Shown piece after piece: positions 36,684 to 48,083 of a stretch of 64,000 bases of DNA (position 1 is the stretch's first letter; the number at the start of each line of letters is the position of its first letter). Source of the DNA: Podospora bellae-mahoneyi. Lineage: Eukaryota > Ascomycota > Sordariomycetes > Sordariales > Podosporaceae. The position numbers were made by a program, and so were the translations under genes. The notes under the pieces were generated by a model. The model did no database searches. It saw only the letters and a list, made by a program, of their open reading frames with translations, and was not told the DNA's origin. The stretch is from assembly GCF_035222275.1 (NCBI RefSeq), contig NW_026946359.1, forward strand, positions 1,860,001-1,924,000, in the 5' to 3' direction.

Positions 36684-37796
36684 ATGGAACACAACGAGCT
36701 TTCAACTTCATCTTCCACTTCATCAAACAACAGACAACTGGCCGCAAACATGGAGGTAATTTGCTCCCGCGGGCTCTTTTAGCCAGCGAATGGGTTGGCC
36801 GGGCTATTCGCCGTGTTTTGGGAACAGAGTCTGACTTGTCCTCGTAACCAGGCCCCAATGTATCAAACATATCCCCAGGACGCCTTTGCCTGTGGCCAGT
36901 GGTCCAACAGGCCAAGCTTCCCCCCGACGTTTCCAGCATCGAATCCCGCCGCACAGTTCGACGGAATGTGGCGCGATGAACTACAGCACCCGATGACAAC
37001 CTACGACATGCCAACAATGTTCCAAACATCCGATGACGTCGTCTGGCCCATGCAAGAGCAGCCTGCTGGAGGCTTCTCCCAGCCGTCGTCCGCATCTCCC
37101 GTTGGATATCAAGGACAAGACGCAGAGTGGAGCTCGATACCATCACAAGACACCGGCTACGCTTCAGGAACCTGGATGTCAAACGAACAGATCCAACCGG
37201 TGCTGTCCCCCCTGTCAGAAGCCCCGTCATTTAACAACTACACCTTCAACCACAAGACACCCAGCGACTACGAACCTCACTCGGCCACCTCCACCGCCCC
37301 TTTCCCATCCCAGAGCTCCTTTGACACTCGGGAGTCGGCCTCGCCCGCCGCTAGCACCGCAGCCCCAGTTTCAAAACCTAAAGGCAAAGGCAAAGGAAAG
37401 GCCGCCGTCACCAAACCCTCCAAGAAGGGCACAGAAGTCTCCTCCAAATCCTGGGGAACAAAGAGAAAATCTCCCGCTCCGTCCACGAAATCCACCTCAA
37501 GTTACAACAGCAAGCCACTACCACCATTTCTGGGCATCTTTCCTCCCGATGTCGACCCCCGGGAGGCTTCAGCCAAGGTGCAACGCGAAGCATGGGAGAG
37601 GTGCAAGAACGAGGCCATGGTCATGTCGCAAAGACGGCTCCTGCTATTGGACCACGAGCGTGGTGCATTAGAGCGGGAGACACAGAAATTGCAAGACAAC
37701 CTTGCCTTGATGAGAGAAGCAGCAGCGAGGGAACACGGGCAACTGAAGGAAGCTGTGAAGAAGGCCGAGAGGTTGCATGCGAGGGGGTATTACTGA
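36684..37796 (+). CDS. bZIP-like coiled-coil nuclear protein
   Basis: Two exons (36684-36755 and 36852-37796; 96-bp intron GTAATT...CTGAC...AACCAG) give 338 residues. The long central part is Ser/Pro/Gln-rich and disordered, followed by basic nuclear-localisation-like blocks (KPKGKGKGK, GTKRKSP). The C-terminus holds a helix with basic and zipper-like parts: WERCKNEAMVMSQRR, where Asn and Arg are spaced as in the bZIP Asn-x7-Arg signature but the conserved Ala is shifted by one, then leucine heptads LDHERGALERETQKLQDNLALM. It is probably a transcription-factor-like or scaffold protein. DNA binding is not certain because the basic region is degenerate. Confidence 0.7.
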
Positions 37797-39764
37797 GGGC
37801 CTCTTTGTGATCGCACACTGTATTGCTATATAATTATCACGGAACACCAGTAACGAGGACATGAATTGATGATCAGACATGAAAGAATAACGAGCCACCT
37901 TTGGACACCGGAATAAGTATTGCAAACTTGTAGTGACAACACCAAGACCAGAGACAGCCAAACAGAAAGCGATGATGTAACCACTCGTGCCAAGACAAAA
38001 CGTCAAGAAGATCCGCAGCAGGGGTCATCCGTGTAAGTGACCAGCAGTCTACCGAGTGACCCAGCGTTCTGGGTCGAGCTGGGACCTGGGAGCTGTTCCC
38101 GGTTGACGCTGTCGTGATGGGGTGGGCGTCTTCCGCCAGGAGTTTGGTCTTGGCAGGGGAGCGAGAGGCATGCCTTCGGGCGTGGCGTCGAGGGCTGTAC
38201 ATACACTACCACTGCCGTTCAGCTGCCGGGCTTCCCCACGTGGGAACAGGTTCTGAGGAATTGGTCTATGCTTTCCAGCTGTGTGGCGGTGGTAGCTAGG
38301 AGTGGGGGATAGGATCGGATGGTAACTATAGAGCAGGTCAGGGGTATCGAGATATTCGCGATGGCGTGGTCTTGACGGCTCACAATCATGGACTTTTACC
38401 TACCTTAGTTGTTCGCAAGGAGCTCATCATGACAGCCTCATTTCCCCCACGAGCCATCAGGCTTAACCAGTCACGCCAGTTATCCGTGCCATGTCCCAGT
38501 TGTTCGGTATGGGCGACTGTCCGTGCTGCCATTATGTATAGACTTTTGCGGAATGCCGCCAGAACCACGCGCGATCCCATAGCTCCATGCATCCATGCCC
38601 CCCCAGCACGAGGTGGCTTGCAACCCCTTCCCCCAGATCTCGTACGCAGACCAATAGCCATCCCTCCCTTCTCCCCAATTCCCACGAGACAGGTGAAGAA
38701 GCAGCGCGACATCCCCAAATGTACTGTACCTCCCCCCGTGTTTCCCCTTCGGGTTTTTGGTCCCCCACATCTCTGCGAGACACTGTCTCTGCAACTCCGG
38801 GTCGTCCAATGAACCGCAGCCCGTAGGAATCGGACATCTGCCCGATAGTGGGGCAGTAAATATGGCTGCGGCAGGGCTATCCGGGGCCCCCGAACGGTCC
38901 CGACACTCTGGGCGCATGCAGCCCAGTGGCTCAGGTGGCTGGTTGGGGATCTTGGCTTCCTTTTTTCACGATAGGTGCAGCGATTATGCTGCGGCTGCAT
39001 CAATAACATGAGCAGGATATTCCCCATCGGCAAGGGGATATTGAAGTTTTGGGCGGAAAAGTGTTGATGTCTCACTTTGCGTGTCGTAGTAAATAGTATA
39101 CACTGCAGGCTGTCAGTCTATTTCGGAACTGCATGATCTTCCTGATGGCGCCTGCAATAGGAATTCGCGATGCCCCGTTGAATGAATGGTTGGGGTTAAT
39201 GATGACCGGAATCAGCCCGACCGGCAATGAACGACATGTTAGGTATCCATGAGATAGAAATCATACCTACCTACCTACCTACCTACCTACGCTGCTTGAG
39301 ATGTAGGGCGTTTCTTGAACATTCAAAGCGTCGGGGAGGGACATACTTTTCAGTTATCTCTTTGTTGCCAACCAACCACGGGACTCAAACAACTCAGGAC
39401 TGGAAACAGACGGGGCATGGAGATGTGGATCGGAAGTTGTAGGGGCGTTAGAAAACTGAAGATAGGTAAGGTAGATAATGCCGAGAAGGCCATTTCATGG
39501 CAATGTTCGGGGTATAGAAGTGATGGCCCGCTGAGTTGAGAGTGCTCGCAGAGCAAGCTTGCTCCTACCTAGCCGGTCAACGCTCACCCGCAACAAAAAC
39601 GTAGCGCTCCAGTGGGTATCGACCTACCCACTCCATCATCTTCCTGCAGTCGGCCGAGTCTTGTTTGCCCGTTGCTCTATCTCACATATCCCCGTCGACC
39701 TCCCACCTTTGACCCCCAAATATCGACCTATGACGACCTTTATTGCTTTACAGAAGAGGCCGAG
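37797..39764. other. gene-less stretch
   Basis: No supported gene. A 229-codon minus frame at 38386-39075 is Gly/Arg/His-rich, overlaps open frames on the other strand and has no domain. It also contains a CCTA tetranucleotide microsatellite. Confidence 0.45.
39265..39290. repeat. ACCT tetranucleotide microsatellite
   Basis: Six and a half perfect ACCT units. Confidence 0.9.
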
Positions 39765-40932
39765 ATGTCAGAGAGAACTGCTGAAACCCCTCTCTGCGAG
39801 GTTGGAAGTCGGAGTGACCGCCACCGCAACGACATGGACCAGTCGAATGGACAGAGGCCAGAGCCATTGGAGTGAACAATTGAAATCTTCCCTGGCTCCA
39901 CGACCAGTTTTCCCATTCCCGAAGTCGGCATCCAAGTTCAGATCACCCCTCTGGTAAATAATTTGACTTCATCGGCTGTTGGCCGTGGTCGGGTCCCGCC
40001 AACGGTGAAGATCATTGCCTTTCCATCGCCACTACCGCCGCACCTCGCCCAACCCAAGAAGAATGAAGAAGCGTTCCACAAGTCCAACTCCCCACTCTCG
40101 CCAGGGGAGATTCGTCCCAAGCCAGATATACAGTCGCCAACCCCAGGCGACCAGGGGTTGACCGGTATCACTCGTGTCACGAAACGCGGAGTGAGGGGTG
40201 GTTTTCGCATGAATCGAGCTCGGGGCCGGTCTCCACAGGAAGGCCCCGCAGGTGTTGAGAGTATGGGCCGTCACCGGCAACCATCACGATCGAGAGAGCG
40301 GAGCCCAGCTCATCGTGGTTTTCGGGATGATCGCGCTCCGCACCACAGCCAGAGTCCCTATGAACCTGTCATGTCGAAAGAGCCTCCTTATGGTGATTCG
40401 TATGGAGCAGGCTTTCTTGAGCAAAGAATTGCCGGCAAGCAGAGGACAGTTGGGAACGAGGAACGTTGATCTCAACAACCTCGAAAGCATCGCCAAGGCT
40501 CTACCATGGAGCGTCCTCACTGCCAAAAAGCCCGAATCTCGCACCAGGCTTCGGTTTGCTAGGCTCGCGTCGAAAGAGCTCGAGTTTCAAGCTGATAAGT
40601 CGTCCGGGGCCCAACCAGGCTCTACCAAGGGATGGGGACCAGTTATATCTGATGTTCAGCCGCCAATACCTCCGCCCCACCACTATACCGCCCAAGGGCC
40701 GCCTCCGAGGGGTATACCAGGCGGGCCCCGCAGGCAGGATCGATCGAGGGGAGCTACCAGAGCTCAGAGATATAGGTTCTTCACTGAGCAGAGTCGGGAT
40801 GCTGGGAAGGCTGGGGTCATGCCTTCTGTCAAGGGCAGAGAGGAGTCCACCTTTGAGCAGTTGGAAAAGAATGATATGTTGTTTCAGGCGAGAAACAAGC
40901 AGGACATGGTTTTGTTTGGGCGCATGACATGA
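39765..40932 (+). CDS. unidentified QITPL-family protein, structure unresolved
   Basis: A clear coding stretch at about 39937-40465 starts QITPLVNNLTSSAVGRG, goes through RGRVPPTVKIIAFPSP, LAQPKKNEEAFHKSNSPLSP and GLTGITRVTKRG, and reaches an Arg/Ser block (RQPSRSRERSPAHRGFRDD). A second coding stretch in the +1 frame (about 40467-40932) has VDLNNLESIAKALPWSVLTA and ends NDMLFQARNKQDMVLFGRMT. A likely start is ATG 39765 (MSERTAETPLCEV), joined by an intron ending GGCATCCAAG at 39936, but the donor (39808 or 39817) is unclear. The frame change near 40466 has no good intron: an 88-bp GTATGG...CCACAG intron (40261-40348) would fix the frame but removes the RS block. So this is either a gene with an unseen splice or one carrying a frameshift. 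The family is unknown to me, possibly RNA-related from the RS-like block. Confidence 0.5.
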
Positions 40933-41877
40933 GAAATGTTTGTGATATGGATCGTGAGAAGAGAAGACCGGAAGATTGGGAGGAGGATATCAATGATTTG
41001 CCATACTAGAAGGGTTTGGTGCCATGTTGTCGGATGTTTTGTTGGAAGAGTAATGATATGTTGGTTAGGAGGCTGTGGGAACACTTTGCAAGGAAAAGCT
41101 CTCTGCGAAATTTATAGTGAGAGGATACTTTAGGTATTGTAGTATTATGTATATTGATGATGTAAACAATGGGCTTTGGAAGGTACCGCCGCATTCTTAT
41201 TTCATCCAATGTCTCAATAAGTGCCAAGGCTGTCACTGATAACATAGAGTATAAAAGGAGTAGCCGAATAGCGGGTCAACATCATTTCATGTATGTGATT
41301 TTGCTCACTTGTGTCACTGGGTGCATCTGGTTTTGAAGACGTAAGTAGTGTAAGTTTTCCTTAGTTTTTTTTCATAAAAGAAACGCCAAAGCCAACGCAA
41401 GAGACACTTAAAAGTAGACGTGCCCACTGTAAAAAGATAAAGGAGAAAACGTTCAATGTTTCGTTCTGAAGAGGCTTGCAGATCCGCGAACGGATGGTGC
41501 TTCTGGAAGCCCTCAACCAAGAAAGCCCCCTTTCAGAAGATATTGAAATCCATTGCCCGCATGAAGACGTGATAGCAAATGTTCAACGAAAGAAGTAACC
41601 ATCCGGACAAGCACTCTTTCGCCGAGTAATCAGTCCCGCTTTCGGCTTTCAGGTCTACTTTTATCTGAGCAACTCCATTGAAGAGGCCTGACAATCCAGG
41701 AATTCGTGAGTCTTAATGATATTGTATACCCGCTTACCCGGGCACCAGGCTATAAACTACTCTATTGTTTTCCTTTTTATATTCTTTCATAATACTGCTT
41801 TGCCCTCTGCAGTCTTCTTTCTTCGGCATTCGACAAGACAAGCTCCTACCTTTGGCAAACAAGCAAACAAGGGCAAC
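40933..41877. other. intergenic with promoter of next gene
   Basis: No gene seen. TATAAAAG at about 41250 and TATAAAC at 41751. Confidence 0.5.
41751..41757 (+). promoter_or_regulatory. TATA-like box
   Basis: TATAAAC 127 bp before the ATG at 41878, with a pyrimidine-rich leader between. Confidence 0.4.
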
Positions 41878-42600
41878 ATGAACAAACAACAATTCCTAGG
41901 CCACGCCTCTGGCAATATCTCTGGCCCCGGCCCTACCTTTACTCGCCCTCCTCCCATATTCCCAAAGGCCATATCCAGGTCTAACCGAAACCCCTCCATC
42001 AACGGCACCGGCACCAACATCACCACCGACTTGAACACCCCTCCGGTCTTTAGCCACCCGCCCCCCGCCGCTCCAAGGGCCATGTTAAACCTCCGTCGAG
42101 ATCCCCCCATTGCCCCGCTCCACACCAAGATCACCATCCTGAAGGACGCCCTCTTGCAAGAACAAAGGTGCCTGAGAATCCTCAAGAGCAATATTCGTCG
42201 ACTGCCTCCCTGGATCCTTCGGCGCAAGGAAGAAGAGTGTCTCGGCCGTATCGACCGCGACGAGGCCAGGTTGATGGAGTTGCAGGAAGAAGCCTGGTTG
42301 GGGGGTTTGGAGTCTGAGGCCATCCACAACACCAGACAGGGCGGTGCTGCGAGCTCCCGCGATGGTAATTTCGAGGGTGATTCCGGATGGGTAGGCCGTC
42401 GCGTTATGACTGAGAGGCTTCGGTCTCTGGGCCCGCGTGTTGAGGAAGAGCAAGAGGAGAAGACCGCTGAGATGGATAGAAAGTACAGCCGGGTGCTCCG
42501 TAGGATGGAGAGATGGGACGCGAAGTGGGAGAGGGAGGACAGGAAGGAGAGAAGGCGTCAGGAGGCTGAGAGGGAGTTCTTCAGGAGATTTGAGTATTGA
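41878..42600 (+). CDS. coiled-coil protein of unknown function
   Basis: Single exon, 240 residues. The ATG at 41878 (GGCAACATGAAC) is preferred over an in-frame ATG at 41716 that would read through the leader and TATA box. The first ~80 residues are Pro/Gly/Asn-rich (GPGPTFTRPPPIFPKAISR), then come three charged helices: LHTKITILKDALLQEQRCLR, RRKEEECLGRIDRDEARLME, and a C-terminal one with MDRKYSRVLRRMERWDAKWE and KERRRQEAEREFFRRFEY. It looks like a cytosolic or nuclear coiled-coil protein. No known domain, signal or membrane segment is seen. Confidence 0.65.
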   Translation: MNKQQFLGHASGNISGPGPTFTRPPPIFPKAISRSNRNPSINGTGTNITTDLNTPPVFSHPPPAAPRAMLNLRRDPPIAPLHTKITILKDALLQEQRCLRILKSNIRRLPPWILRRKEEECLGRIDRDEARLMELQEEAWLGGLESEAIHNTRQGGAASSRDGNFEGDSGWVGRRVMTERLRSLGPRVEEEQEEKTAEMDRKYSRVLRRMERWDAKWEREDRKERRRQEAEREFFRRFEY

Positions 42601-43168
42601 AGCCGGAAGAGAGTGGGGTGCCATTCGGGGTGTTTGGAAATTGGGGAACTGGTAGTGAAGCACCTTAACTGGTAGTTATACATCCAGTTTTTTTCAAGAG
42701 GAACCGAAAGTCAATATACCTAAGGTTGTATGTCGTGATAAAATTTGATTATGCAACTTTGTCATTGCCATGCTGAGATGAATTTTCACCGCCGACGAGC
42801 GAGCTGAAGTGGTTTACAAGCGATGACTATGAACACGTTCGTGATCATGTGTGGTCCGTTGGCGTGGGCTCGAATCACCAGGCAATATATCATCAAAATC
42901 GAGGAGGAAAGCGTTGTATTGTTAAGAAGAAGAATCATCCTCCAAAGCTCAGCAAAGCCTATAAAACACCGTCCTCCACCATTCCACACTTATCGCCCCA
43001 CACATGCTTCCGCCTCCCAACACACCAAACTGGTTTATAAGCCATGTTCACCTGCATTTTCGCAAGCCTTTTTTGCCGGTTCCTGGCGCGCCGAAGTCGT
43101 CCCAGTTATCGCAGTTTCGGCTTTCCTTCGGGCTCTTCGAATAACACGGTCAGGAAACGGTCCGCGCC
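42601..43168. other. intergenic
   Basis: No gene seen. TATAAAAC at about 42960, possibly the old promoter of the CorA-like relic. Confidence 0.4.
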
Positions 43169-43500
43169 TTGCCAAGCTACTTCTCCGACGATGTTTCAGC
43201 AACGGCCCAGCTCTTCGCCTCCCTCACCCAGGAAGACTCAGCATCCAACATGAAGATCGCCGATGCCAGCAGAGCGCTCGCCGAAGCAGCCAGTAGGGAC
43301 GCCTCGTCGATGGAAAACAGTTGTCATTTTGACCATGGCTTTTCTTCCGGCAACGTTTCTCACCGCCTTGTTTTCGGTTCCGTCGTTGGGATGGGACGAG
43401 CCAGACAAGTTCTAGGTGTATTGGCCACGTGTCGTTCCACCCACCATTGTCACTTTTACCTTGTGGACAGGGTCGCTCAGCGTGGGCAGATACCTAAGTT
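43169..43500 (+). pseudogene. relic of a CorA-like / ankyrin-tail membrane protein
   Basis: One frame reads LFASLTQEDSASNMKIADAS, continuing RALAEAASRDASSM. The next frame continues KTVVILTMAFLPATFLTALF, then SVPSLGWDEPDKF, a TAG stop, and VPPTIVTFTLWTGSLSVGRY. Together these match the C-terminal part of CorA-like magnesium-transporter-type proteins common in fungi (IAEAS-RDSSxMKTIA-LTMxFLPATF...). The +1 change near 43312 has no intron signal, the TAG near 43415 interrupts the stretch between the two membrane segments, and the N-terminal two-thirds is absent. It is a truncated, decayed host gene. Confidence 0.6.
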
Positions 43501-44323
43501 GATGAGGTCTAGACGAGACAGAGATCTAGAAAAGGCAGAGGCCATGAAGTCCACACAGGCTTCGGTGGCATTCTTGCGCCTCAGCCGCTCTGTTCTCCGA
43601 CTTGACAGGCTCAGTACCTGGCATATGAACGCCTTGCGTCGCAACCTGGCTTTGTTTTCTGGTTTGATCACAACTCCATCAGGTACTGATTCATAACTTA
43701 CATAACCAAGTCTAACTGAGACCGCAGTGAACAGAAGCGGTCGTTCCATAATTATCGACCTCAAGCCACGTCTCCTATGCTTGGCTCAATGTCTGGCAAT
43801 CGTGCCTGGGCTATTCTCTGTGTGGCTTGCAGACAGTCTGACACTGCCATGAAAGGATAACAGCCGTCGGCAGCTCCCCTCGAATAAGAACGGATGCTTG
43901 GGTGACTCGTCATGAGTTCTGGTGTAACGTCTTCGGAGTTAGAGGCGGCTGAAGGCCAGCTCCCACACCAAACCGCTTAAGAAGGCCAACCAGCATACGG
44001 CAATCATTTGTGACTGGAGGATAGGTGCCAGCAACGTAAAGGGCTTCATGTGAGGCGCTGGGCGCCAGCCTTGATGTGCAACGCGAGCTGGAGGCCTAGG
44101 CATGTAGATAGTGGGTAGTGCATTGGATAGGCTGGAGTTCCAAGCACTGACGATGTTTGGCGTGTATATATTGTGTGATTCCCTTTTCTCCTATCGTCGA
44201 TCTGGAGCAGAGGTTCAAGCCTAACCCAACAGTTCGAAACCACATACCCTTCATCTTTCTTTCTTTACTTACTTTTCTGTCGGCAACCTGTGTGACATTC
44301 GTTAATATAAACCACTTGAAGAC
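43501..44323. other. intergenic
   Basis: No supported gene. The last 100 bp are a C/T-rich leader of the vWA gene. Confidence 0.5.
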
Positions 44324-45592
44324 ATGTAGGAAATCTATGACGTCCAGCACTGCTCTACTCAGCTAACTTGTCCAAGGCATCTAGCATTCCCCAAATTAGC
44401 CTCCGTGGCCACCATCCTCGCACTGACAGGGCAGATCAGTGCGAGAGTCACCATCCCTCCTCCACAGAACTCAACATGCGAACCCCTCTTTGGCAAAATA
44501 GAGGCCACAAACGGCGGCCGGAAGATCGGGGTTGTCATCGATAGGTCCGGTTCAATGGAGGACACCGACCCGAGCAACCTTCGTCTCCAAGCCGCCAAGC
44601 TCCTCGTCGGAAAGCTGATTCCATCCTCCGGCACAACCACCGGTCAAACCGCCGACCAAGTCACCATCGTCCAGTTCAACGAGACAGCCGAGGTCCTCTA
44701 CCCCCTCGGTGACCCCAGCGGTGCAGGAGCCACAATCGACGGCATCCCCGCCAACGGCGGGACCTTCATCGGCGGCGGCATCTCCGCCGCCCTCGACGAA
44801 CTTACAAGAAGCGGCAACAAGCCCGACGCCGCCGGCATCTTCGTCCTCACCGACGGAGCCGACGACCCCCCCTCCCTCATCTCAGACACAATCGACTCCA
44901 TCAACCGCGCCCAACAAGCCGGCATCCGCGTGTCCTTCGGCTTCCTCTCCGTCGACGCGGAGGAGCAAGACTCCCGCATCACCTCCGCCATCCTCAGCTC
45001 GGGCGGCACCTTCACAACAGTAAACACAGCAGAAGACACCTCCAAGCTCGTCGCCCAAGCCCTCCTCAACGGGCTAGTCGGACCCCCGCAGACAGGCAGC
45101 GTTCCCCTGCTACCTGGTCTCAAAACAGCGGGGATGCTCTCCCAGACAAGCCTCACCACCTTTTCCTACGCTGCCCAGAGCGGCGAGGCGTTCAACGTCA
45201 CTGTCACAGCCATCGACAATATCCCCCTCAGGGCCACGTTGAAGCAAGCGGGTCAGACGAGTGAGATCAAATCTGCTGTCACAGACACCACAACTGGGAT
45301 CGCGCTGCTGGAGTACACCGCGTTCTCGACTGGGAATTACACCGTTGAAGTCTCGTCGGCTGGTGGGTCAAAGTCGGGGCTCTTTGCGGTGCAGATTGGG
45401 AGCTCGCTTGACCCGTGCAAGCCGTCAAACTCGACGGTGCCGCTTCCTTCTGGCACCGGGGCGATTCCTTCCCCGACTGCTTCGACTGTTTTCACTGCTG
45501 GGGCTGTGCCCATGGGTGGTAATGCGGCTTTGCAGATGGGGGTTGGGTTGTCTTTGATGGCGGCTTTTCTCGAGATGTTTTTGAGCGGATAA
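44324..45592 (+). CDS. secreted, probably GPI-anchored vWA-domain protein
   Basis: The long exon (44377-45592) has no ATG before coding begins; the first codons are CATCTAGCATTCC. The start is restored if a 51-bp intron (44326-44376: GTAGGA...GCTAAC...CCAAG) splits the ATG as AT|G, giving MHLAFPKLASVATILALTGQ, a good signal peptide. The protein is then 405 residues. It has a von Willebrand A domain with an intact metal site: DRSGS (Asp about 56), a Thr in NGGTFIGGG, and VLTDGADD. A beta-rich domain (SYAAQSGEAFNVTVTAIDN) follows, with Ser/Thr/Pro spacers and a hydrophobic C-terminus (LQMGVGLSLMAAFLEMFLSG) like a GPI signal. It probably binds metal and a partner at the cell surface. The exon 1 model is inference. 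Confidence 0.8.
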
Positions 45593-45853
45593 TCGATAGG
45601 GTAGCTTGGTGTGATGGCTTACATGTCTGGCTCTGTGAGGATGGGTTCACATGTTTCCAAAATAAGTTGAGGTTGTTCAAAAGAATCCTTGTTCAGCACG
45701 TTAGGTAGATGAAGAAATTCAGGAACTCCAAGATTTCTATTCAAAACCCAAAGAGGGGTAAGGCGGGCATTTGCAGGGGGTTCATCAACACAACCCCTTG
45801 AGAAAGTCAACCCCACAACGCCACAGGCCATCAAAATCACAAAGCTTTTTCCC

Positions 45854-48083
45854 TCATTTAAACTCCCCATGACAGACATCATCCGAACGCATTCTCATCT
45901 CCGCCTCTTCCACAGCATGGTCCCAATTAGCCTGGTACAGGTACCAGAGCTCCACGCTCGAAACACTGCGTGATTCGTTAGTTCCAAGCCACTGGGCGGA
46001 CAAGCTCGACCACATTGGAAAACTTACACTGCTAGGCCAATGGCAATGCCGAACCAGAGCCCTTCCAGTTTCCATCCAAGAACCCATCCAGTCGAGAACG
46101 AGATAGGCAGCGCCACGAGATAGTACGAGCCCAAGTTGGTGAAGCTACCAATGCTCTGCCTCCCGATACCCCTGAGAAGGCCGTGTGATATTGCTGCCAG
46201 GGCGTCAAACAGTTGCAGGACAGCGCATATGGGTAGCACTTCTGACACGATGGCTGCAACCTCTTCGTCATTTGTAAAGAGGTACGGTATCCTGAATCGG
46301 AGGCTGCTGAGCAGGGTGAGGTTGAACAGTCCCACCAGACATCCAGCCACGAGTGCCTGTCGAGATGTAAGCTATTGCTCGCTGACGATGCCAAAGGAAA
46401 AAAAAAAAAAAAAAAAAAAAGGAAAAAAAGATGGCACGTACCACTTTTGCGCTGGTCTTCGCAGCGCCACTTAATCTGGCCCCGATAAGGTTTGCCACGC
46501 GTGTTGAGGCCGCGATGGAAAGTGGAAAGGGGATGTTGAATGTCGTGGACGTCACCGTGACAACGACGCTCTGTGCGGCAAGATGAGCACTGCCGAATTG
46601 ACTGGCTGCCAGTGTGAGAACCTCAAAGGCAAAATACTGCGCTTCAACCATGATCATTCCAGGAAGAGCAAGCTTGACCATTGGCCCTATTCAGATTGGT
46701 CAGCATGGAAGATTCGTACAAGGCGTGTTTTGGTGACGAGGGACAAGTGGGACCCCGAAAAGGGGTAAGACGGTCACAGTGCCAAGGTTGCTTACCCCAG
46801 TTGCTGAAAGCTCGTCGAGTGAGCCCATTCCAGCACTCCATGCCTTCAATGAACCGAACATAGAGGAAAAGCAGGAATGGGAGAAGATTCTGCGTGAAGA
46901 CGACGGCTGTTGCAGCGCCCGTGAACCCCCATCCCATTTTCCATACAAAGAACCAGTTGGCAAAGATGTTGACTGAAGCGCCAATGAGAAGAACAAAGGT
47001 TGTTGCGTGAAACAGACCCTGAGCCTGCACGAAGCGCTTGCCGCTCTCGAATGCCGCAACGCCAGGTGTCCCGAGAATCAGCACCCGGAGGTACAGCCCC
47101 GCCAGCGCAGCTGTCTCGGGCTCCGGAATGATCGAGGCTAGCACGCTTCCTGAAAACCACCACAGGGTAACAATGGGAACTAGCAGCATCCACAGCAGAT
47201 ATGTCATTCTCTGAAGCTGCAGTCCGACCAAGTGTTTGTGGCCAGATCCATAGGCTTGGGCACAGAGCGTATCCAGGCAGGTTGAGAGGCCTTGAACTGG
47301 GGCGTAGCAGGTGATGTTGGCGGTCATGGTGGCGAGACTGACGGCTCCAAGTTCCAGACGACCAATGCGGCCCACAGTGAAAACACTTGTGACCGTGACC
47401 GAGTAGTGTAGAAGGAATGTGATGATCAACGACCTCGAGTATTGTGTGAGAGTTTGGGCTTCGCGCTGCCACGTTGTTTTGAGGACATTGGCAGCTACCG
47501 CCGCTTCCCATCGGTTGATCTCGTCGCTCTCGGTCGGGGACGGCGGGTCCAGGTAGATGTCTTGCAGCAGAGGTGTGCTCTCGAGGGCTTTTGTGGAGGA
47601 TGCCGAAATGATAGGGCCGACCTCATCGCTCTGAGGTACTTTGGTACTGAACATCCGCCGATACATCTGCTTCCAGGCTGGCTCGGCAAGTCCCCGACGA
47701 TGCTTGGGAGGGAGGATATGGTTGTCCCGAAGTAGACTCCTCTCGGCATCACGAGAGAGTGCGACATCTGAGCTTGCAGCTGTCTCAGTCGTGATGATGG
47801 GTCTCAAGGTGCCATAGGCTACACCACTAGATCGCGGTGCAAAGGATGAGCCTTGGGCGTTGGTCACCTCCAGGGGCTCGGTCTCAAAGTCGACATCATC
47901 GTCATAGTCGTGCCCACAGCGGCAGTCGTGGGTTCCGTAGTCATCGCAGCATTCTGCAAGGTCCCTAGCTAGGATTTCTTGCGCAATGGGCGACGAGGAT
48001 AGGTACGAGTTGGAGACGAATGTTGATGCCTCCAACAAGCGGTCAGGACGGGGCTTGAACTTGATAGGCTGTGCCGGCGACAT
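45854..48083 (-). CDS. MATE-family efflux transporter
   Basis: Four exons (46796-48083, 46442-46686, 46028-46356, 45854-45965) separated by introns of 109, 85 and 62 bp. A ~230-residue hydrophilic N-terminus with an acidic Cys-containing block (CCDDYGTHDCRCGHDYDDD) is followed by the MATE core: LGAVSLATMTANITCYAPVQ, the family motif GLSTCLDTLCAQAYGSG, LLVPIVTLWWF, and in the second half MIMVEAQYFAFEVLTLAASQ and SIAASTRVANLIGARL. About 12 TM are expected. MATE pumps export organic cations or toxic compounds in exchange for protons or sodium, in the plasma or vacuole membrane. Intron 2 carries a 23-base A run (plus strand 46398-46420), read as poly-U in the transcript. It is convergent with the vWA gene, 261 bp apart. 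Confidence 0.93.
46398..46420. repeat. A23 homopolymer inside MATE intron 2
   Basis: 23 adenines on the plus strand, poly-U in the minus-strand transcript, inside the 85-bp intron 46357-46441. Confidence 0.9.

Noticed and set aside
38386-39075. 229-codon minus-strand frame
   Set aside because: Low-complexity Gly/Arg/His composition, open frames on the other strand too, no domain or splice context.
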